Below, piece after piece: positions 59,167 to 64,000 of a DNA stretch of 64,000 nt. The stretch is from Lingula anatina (Eukaryota > Brachiopoda > Lingulata > Lingulida > Lingulidae), in NCBI RefSeq assembly GCF_001039355.2, contig NW_019776013.1, positions 368,550 to 432,549 on the forward strand. The letters are read 5' to 3'. Positions within the stretch are counted from its first letter, which is position 1; each line of letters starts with the position of its first letter. The notes under the pieces were generated by a model. The model was not told the origin of the DNA. It was given only the letters and a program-made list of their open reading frames with translations, and did not search any database. The position numbers and the translations under genes are program-made.

Positions 59167-59835
59167 CTAATTTTGCCTAGAAAATGACATACCCAGCTGA
59201 AATTCTTTAAAAGTAAGAATCCCAAGTACATTAACAGCAAAAACTTCCTCACGAATCTCAAATCCACACCTTTTATACAAATGCACTGCAGGCATCTGTG
59301 CTTCCGAAGTTTCAAGAATCAGTTCACCATAGCCTTGTTGCTTAGAAAATTCAATGGCAGTTGTCACTAACATCTTTCCAATGCCAAATCTACGGTAATT
59401 CTTTTTAACAATCATTCTTTTCAGTTCAGCTGTGGAATCCGTCTTCTTGTCAATGGCAACCGTCCCAATGATTTCCCTGTTATATGTTGCTACCCAAAAC
59501 GCAGTTCCTTGGCGACTATAATAACCGCGCAAGTCTGCCTTTTCTACTGGGAATCGATTTTCATACTTTCTCATTTCTGAGGACATATATATGTAAATTA
59601 AGATTCTAACTGTGAAAACTGGCAATAGTATTGAGACTATGAACATGTCTATGTAATAATATAAAACTGTGATGGACACTGCTGTCAGGAGGACAGTCAA
59701 TGGGTTAAAAGAAAGTTTTCTGACAACATAAGGATGGACTTGGTCTGATAGATTCTTTATGATCATTTTCCATAGAAAGTCTCCCTCTCCAGTTTGAATA
59801 GGTCGCACTTTAAGCAGTTCTTTGTTGAACTCCAT
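59167..59835 (-). CDS. Membrane GNAT N-acetyltransferase, NAT8/camello-like, 222 residues
   Basis: GNAT enzymes transfer acetyl from acetyl-CoA; NAT8-type members sit in the ER/Golgi membrane. I start at ATG 59835; a GTG two codons upstream is also open, and an acceptor-like GAGCAG lies just before it. A hydrophobic double segment spans about residues 43-82 (NPLTVLLTAVSITVLYYYID, then IVSILLPVFTVRILIYIY). The GNAT core follows: FWVATYNREIIGTVAI, AELKRMIVKKNYRRFGIGKML (the R148/R149..G151-I-G153 acetyl-CoA loop) and VHLYKRCGFE. Membrane plus C-terminal GNAT layout and length match NAT8 and NAT8L-type proteins. The CDS is intronless, as in many family members. The substrate (Cys conjugates, Lys or other) cannot be told. 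Confidence 0.88.
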   Translation of the reverse strand: MEFNKELLKVRPIQTGEGDFLWKMIIKNLSDQVHPYVVRKLSFNPLTVLLTAVSITVLYYYIDMFIVSILLPVFTVRILIYIYMSSEMRKYENRFPVEKADLRGYYSRQGTAFWVATYNREIIGTVAIDKKTDSTAELKRMIVKKNYRRFGIGKMLVTTAIEFSKQQGYGELILETSEAQMPAVHLYKRCGFEIREEVFAVNVLGILTFKEFQLGMSFSRQN

Positions 59836-61349
59836 TCCCACAGCAACTGGTCTGCTCTAATTAATGGAAAATTATATAAATTATAAATACTGATCAATCA
59901 CTTTTAAAGTCAGTGTAATGTTAAAAGGTAAAATACCTTAAATTGTAAGTACTGGTACAGTGTACTGGTACATGTACATGTAAAAGGTGAAGTGCCTTTG
60001 CCTGGCCTGTGCGGTGAAACAAATGTTTTGATAATAATTAACATAAAGAACATGTTACATGTTAGATACATTTTGTAAACACCAGACATACAAACAAGAT
60101 AAGGGGATAGTACATGGGAATTTGGCAAGTAAAATAAATTCTCCTGGCATTACAAAAAAATAAATAAAATAAAATAAATAAATAAAAATAAAAATAGAGG
60201 CCATGCACATTTTTCTCAATTGGGAGTACAGTACTCTGCAACAACACTTACAGGAGTAAGCAAAAGAGTATTGTTACAACTTACAGTTACACACTTATTC
60301 AAACTAATACAGAAATATATTGCCAAGTGATTTTTTGTAACATTTTGGAAAACTAGTTCTTGTTTCAATGTTTGGTCTTCACTTTGCAGGCTTGGAAAGA
60401 GAGAAAACTTAAAATACATTGTACGATAAATGTAATCAAAGTGAGATTTATCTGTATCTGTATACATATCTCTGTAATAACTTACAGTGTTTCACGTATT
60501 TAGGAAAATATACCCCCAGCGTGATATAACTCTCAGCATGAGACAACATGTAGTGACTGGACTTTAGTACCGTTCACCAGTGTAAGCAGTGATTTGTTTA
60601 CCTTCAACGGACTGTAAAATTTCCAATGCTCTCATTGGCTCCCTAGAATCGTTTCCTGCTATCTAATATGGAGCTGCAATAATTAAACATTTTTAGCAAT
60701 AGAAATAATTCACGTTTCAAACAATATTTTGATGTTTTAAGTTTTGCTGAGAACTTTCGCTTTAAATTAATTAAAAATTATACATATTCGAAACTGAATT
60801 ACCAAACAATGCGAGCTTTATATACGCGACTAGATAGCAGCACAGGTCTCACATGCACAGTGGGCGAGAAAAATGTCCAAGTGAAAATAGGTCTGTAAAT
60901 AAACAGAGTAGATATATATTGCTTATAATGTATGTAAACAAATGTTGCTTAACGCTAGTATGTATATTATTGAGCAAAAGCGTGACAGATATACTGTAAC
61001 AAATCAAAGTTCCTCATCACTAAGGTAAACATTTGCATGCCGCAAATATTATCGATATAGCAGGGTATGTTGTGTGTGAGGGGGACAAATAGGAAGTCAT
61101 CAAGCCAGACTTCAAAATCAGTGTCGTAGATACCATCTGTAATAGAAGTGTTTAACTTTTTTAAGGGTTGATGCATAAATATGAATCTTGAAAGGATCGA
61201 TGGCCTGAGTAGTAGTAAAATTCCAACAGAAAGCAATCACAATCTAACATTTGCTTTCAACATTTCAGGACAGGTGCAAACATAGAAATGGAAGTCCCAG
61301 TGTTGGTAACATGATTGAGCTTATATGGCTTGATTCATTTGTACACTAG
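59836..61349. other. Upstream of the acetyltransferase and of the right-edge gene
   Basis: AT-rich; an AAATA repeat lies near 60155-60195. The first exon(s) of both flanking genes may lie here but were not identified. Confidence 0.4.
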
Positions 61350-63102
61350 CAGGGAGCAGTTGGTGTGTGAGTTTGCACGTAATGATGCAGAGGTTCATCC
61401 TCTGAAGAAACCTGTTCAGTTTTGCTGGTTGTTTTATGCCAGAGACTTCATGATGATGAAGAAAAAATTCATGAGTGAACCCCCACTTCCACCTCCACCA
61501 CTGCCACAGACAGGTATCACTTGCTTTATGCTTAAGATTTGCAAATTGTAGATGTGCCTTTAGCCATACTTTTTATAAATGCAGCTCATGAATCTACAGT
61601 ATGTACTCCGGTAGATGCAGATCATTAATTTTTCATTTTTTAAGAATAAATGATATTATATGTATATATTGGCCCTTGCCTACCTATACAATGAGCAATA
61701 ATAGCAAATTATTTGTTGAGTTCTGCTGAACATATTATTAATAATTAAATTCCAAATATATTTTTCACTTACTATTTTGAAAAAAAATGTACACCTTTTT
61801 CACTTCATCATTTAAGTATTAATTATTTTCCTTTCAGTATTAATATTTATTACATACAGTGATTTTGAAATGTCATGGGATCATAATTTTTCACTGGATT
61901 GAGAAATGAAAAGCTACATTCTTACATACAGTTCTTACTAATCTTTTAAAACTTTTTACAGAAGCTGTTTCAAAACATGATCCAAATTTGTCAGAGACAA
62001 AAAACTATACAAGACCAGCAATAGATCCCCTGGCACTGAGAGCCGTCAAGTTAAAGGCAACAAATTCCCAGAAGGACCCATCACGTGTTTTGGGTAGGAT
62101 GTTATTAGTAGATACTATACCAGTATCATGGCAGTATGCATACCCACACACATTTATATAGTGGATATATTAGTCATGTTCATGTTCATGAGCATACATG
62201 TACACTTACACATAAATTGATACTTGTACACACATGCTCAAACACACACATGCAAGCATGCACACACACAAACACATTTTATGAAACTTTTTTATTTTGT
62301 GAGTTCAATTATTTAATGGTCCCTGGAAACTACTCAGGAGGAAGAAAAAAACACCCAGATACTTAGTACTTGAGAATGAAAATGCAGAGGTTTAAATAAT
62401 TTTAAAATGTTATTTGTATAAGAAAATTTGTTTTTTTTAATGTTCAGGCTATAAAGAGTTGTATGAAGATTTGAATCCTACAGATGTCAATGTTCATAAT
62501 ATCCCTGAGAGGGCGCTCTATAGTCTGCCTGTTATGGCAGTTACAGTAAGTGGCTTCTCATTTTACATTAATCCTCCCTTCCATCCATATTTCCTATTTT
62601 CCTTCCTCCCTTTCTTTCTCTCTCCCTCCCTCCATTCATTCCTTCCTTCATTTACTTTGTTAGTCCCTCCTTCCCTTTCTTCCTCCAGTTAAAATCTTGA
62701 TTGAAAATATGATAAATATGAGGGTTTCGTAATTAAAGAAATGGTTTTTACTTTCTCATTTTTTGCTTTTCAATATCTGATTGAAATTAAGAAAAGTTAA
62801 ATAAATGCAATTAATTTGAGAATAGTTAAATGAACTTTTTAAGCAAGCTTTTCTTTTGCATGCATGAAGTTCAAAGGAAGGCGCAGAATCCATACTTAAT
62901 ATATCACAAGAAGTCTTCTTTTGCAGTTAGTGTACTTATCAATAAATTGTGTTTTAGAAAATCATCAAAGCAGCACATCCACAGCCTTTCACCCTGAATT
63001 TCAAGGGGTTGGACGTATTGACAGATCTCTTATTTAGCCACCTGGCTCTGGAAGAGAAGAAACATGAGAACTTTGATGGGATAAAGACTATTGACTGCAG
63101 TG
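61350..63102 (+). CDS. Unrecognised multi-exon gene, partial (four internal exons)
   Basis: Exons are about 61350-61513, 61962-62093, 62448-62545 and 62958-63102, all with GT-AG borders and matching phases (1, 1, 0, then 1 at the exit). The start of the first exon is either 61350 or 61353. The protein shows KKPVQFCWLFYARDFMMMKK, a Pro-rich stretch (EPPLPPPPLPQ), DPLALRAVKLKA, an LYEDLNPTDVNVHNIPERAL segment, and finally PFTLNFKGLDVLTDLLF with FDGIKTIDCSG at the last exon's end. The last words are reminiscent of a leucine-rich-repeat start, which is only suggestive. The 5' end and the part past the right edge are missing. I do not recognise the family. Confidence 0.65.
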
Positions 63103-64000
63103 GTAAGATATGCCCCACTATATGGCTCATTAAGTAGGGTCGAGTATTGGCAGCTGGGGTATTTTGATCTGTATCTCCCCTCCCCCTGTCTAGCTTATAG
63201 GATTTGCTTCATACCGTCAGAATGGCTTCAACGGAACATATTCTTCAGAAAACATGCCCAGCTAACGATATCTTTATCCAAATACACAAATTAAAAGCTC
63301 ATTTTGTAAATTTTTGGCTTTAAAAAATGTCCTATTTGCTCGGCCTGGGAGTTAATGAGCTACGTGGTCATGTGGTCCGATGACGACAATCGAGCCACTG
63401 GAGAACAGAGCGTGCTTAGCTGTCAAACTGAGCTGCATTGTCTACCTGTAAGATGACTTCTCTGGCTTCTGATAAAAGTTTATACTCATTCAAATCTCTT
63501 ACCCGAGGGATCTAAATCCTCATGAAGCTGTGTAAAACCATTTCCCGTCTAGTCATTTCTTTAACAAGCATTTCATTATGGTTATCCCAAGTTGTATAAA
63601 ACACTGCATTTGAATGAGTTGAGGGAAATGTTGATTATTGCATATGAGGTCCATGTTATTTGTGAAATTCAATTAATTTTATTAAACCGCTGACACTCCG
63701 TCTTGCATACTTTTATTAAACTGAGGTAAACAATGCCCGTTACCTTTACAAGTCCTATCTTAATCATCCATCTAACTGGAACTTCCTTTACCTCTTAATT
63801 AGAGGGTTAAATGGCATTCAATTTGTCTTGCTTGTATCGAACGCACTCTCTATCTAAGCTTTACTCCAGTTATCTCAGGTAAAAATCTACCTGTGCGTTA
63901 GTTACAAAGCGCAGCTCCCGTAGACCTGGGGGTACTAGATAAAATCTGAACACCAGGTTTATCGAGGAGCTAGAGAAAGAAAGGAAGAATTTTTCCTGCA
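63103..64000. other. Intron of the right-edge gene to window end
   Basis: I found no further exon with a matching phase. A stretch after a TTATAG at about 63199 is open only to TAA at about 63264 and was not accepted. Confidence 0.35.

Overview
The window looks like nuclear DNA of a marine invertebrate animal. The genes have spliceosomal introns, an AT-rich intergenic background, dense small transposons, many microsatellites, and the palindromic word ACATGTA recurs throughout. A lophotrochozoan (mollusc or brachiopod) is my best guess, but this is inference and no species marker is present. The assembly contains gaps: single Ns at 7186 and 28044, and a 522-base N run at 11521-12042.

Layout. 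0.7-2.3 kb: a small two-exon minus-strand gene that I do not recognise. 2.4-3.4 kb and 17.2-19.4 kb: two paralogous two-exon genes for a 113-residue Cys/Trp-containing orphan family, with four diverged copies of a promoter-like module. Between them lie 147-bp and ~218-bp tandem repeats, a Ty3/gypsy LTR retrotransposon complex (6.6-14.3 kb) inserted in the end of a small foldback element, and a GACTC-rich inverted-repeat element (15.4-17.1 kb) carrying a tRNA-like SINE head and a truncated L1-like insertion. 20.5-22.2 kb: diverged duplicated modules and more tRNA-like heads. 23.1-25.8 kb: an intronless-CDS ankyrin-repeat/SOCS-box protein. 26.4-29.7 kb: a nearly perfect 1,689-bp tandem duplication whose junction is an N. 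29.7-42.2 kb: a gene-poor stretch with a perfect 50-bp palindrome, a MITE and a dispersed repeat.

42.2-43.3 kb: an alpha-1,3-fucosyltransferase (GT10). 46.2-54.6 kb, minus strand: a complete 14-exon aminopeptidase B (RNPEP), reconstructed with every splice phase consistent. Divergent from it at 55.4-56.6 kb is a PGAP4 (TMEM246)-like GPI-glycan transferase whose reading frame is cut by one in-frame TAA inside the transmembrane hairpin. 59.2-59.8 kb, minus strand: a membrane GNAT acetyltransferase of the NAT8/camello type. 61.35-63.1 kb: four phase-consistent exons of an unrecognised gene that continues past the right edge.

The genes do not form a pathway or operon. Two are probable secretory-pathway glycosyltransferases (GT10 and PGAP4-like), one is a predicted cullin-RING substrate receptor, and one is a basic-residue aminopeptidase. 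The least described content is the 113-residue gene family with its multiplied promoter modules, the layered transposons, and the PGAP4-like frame with its single stop.
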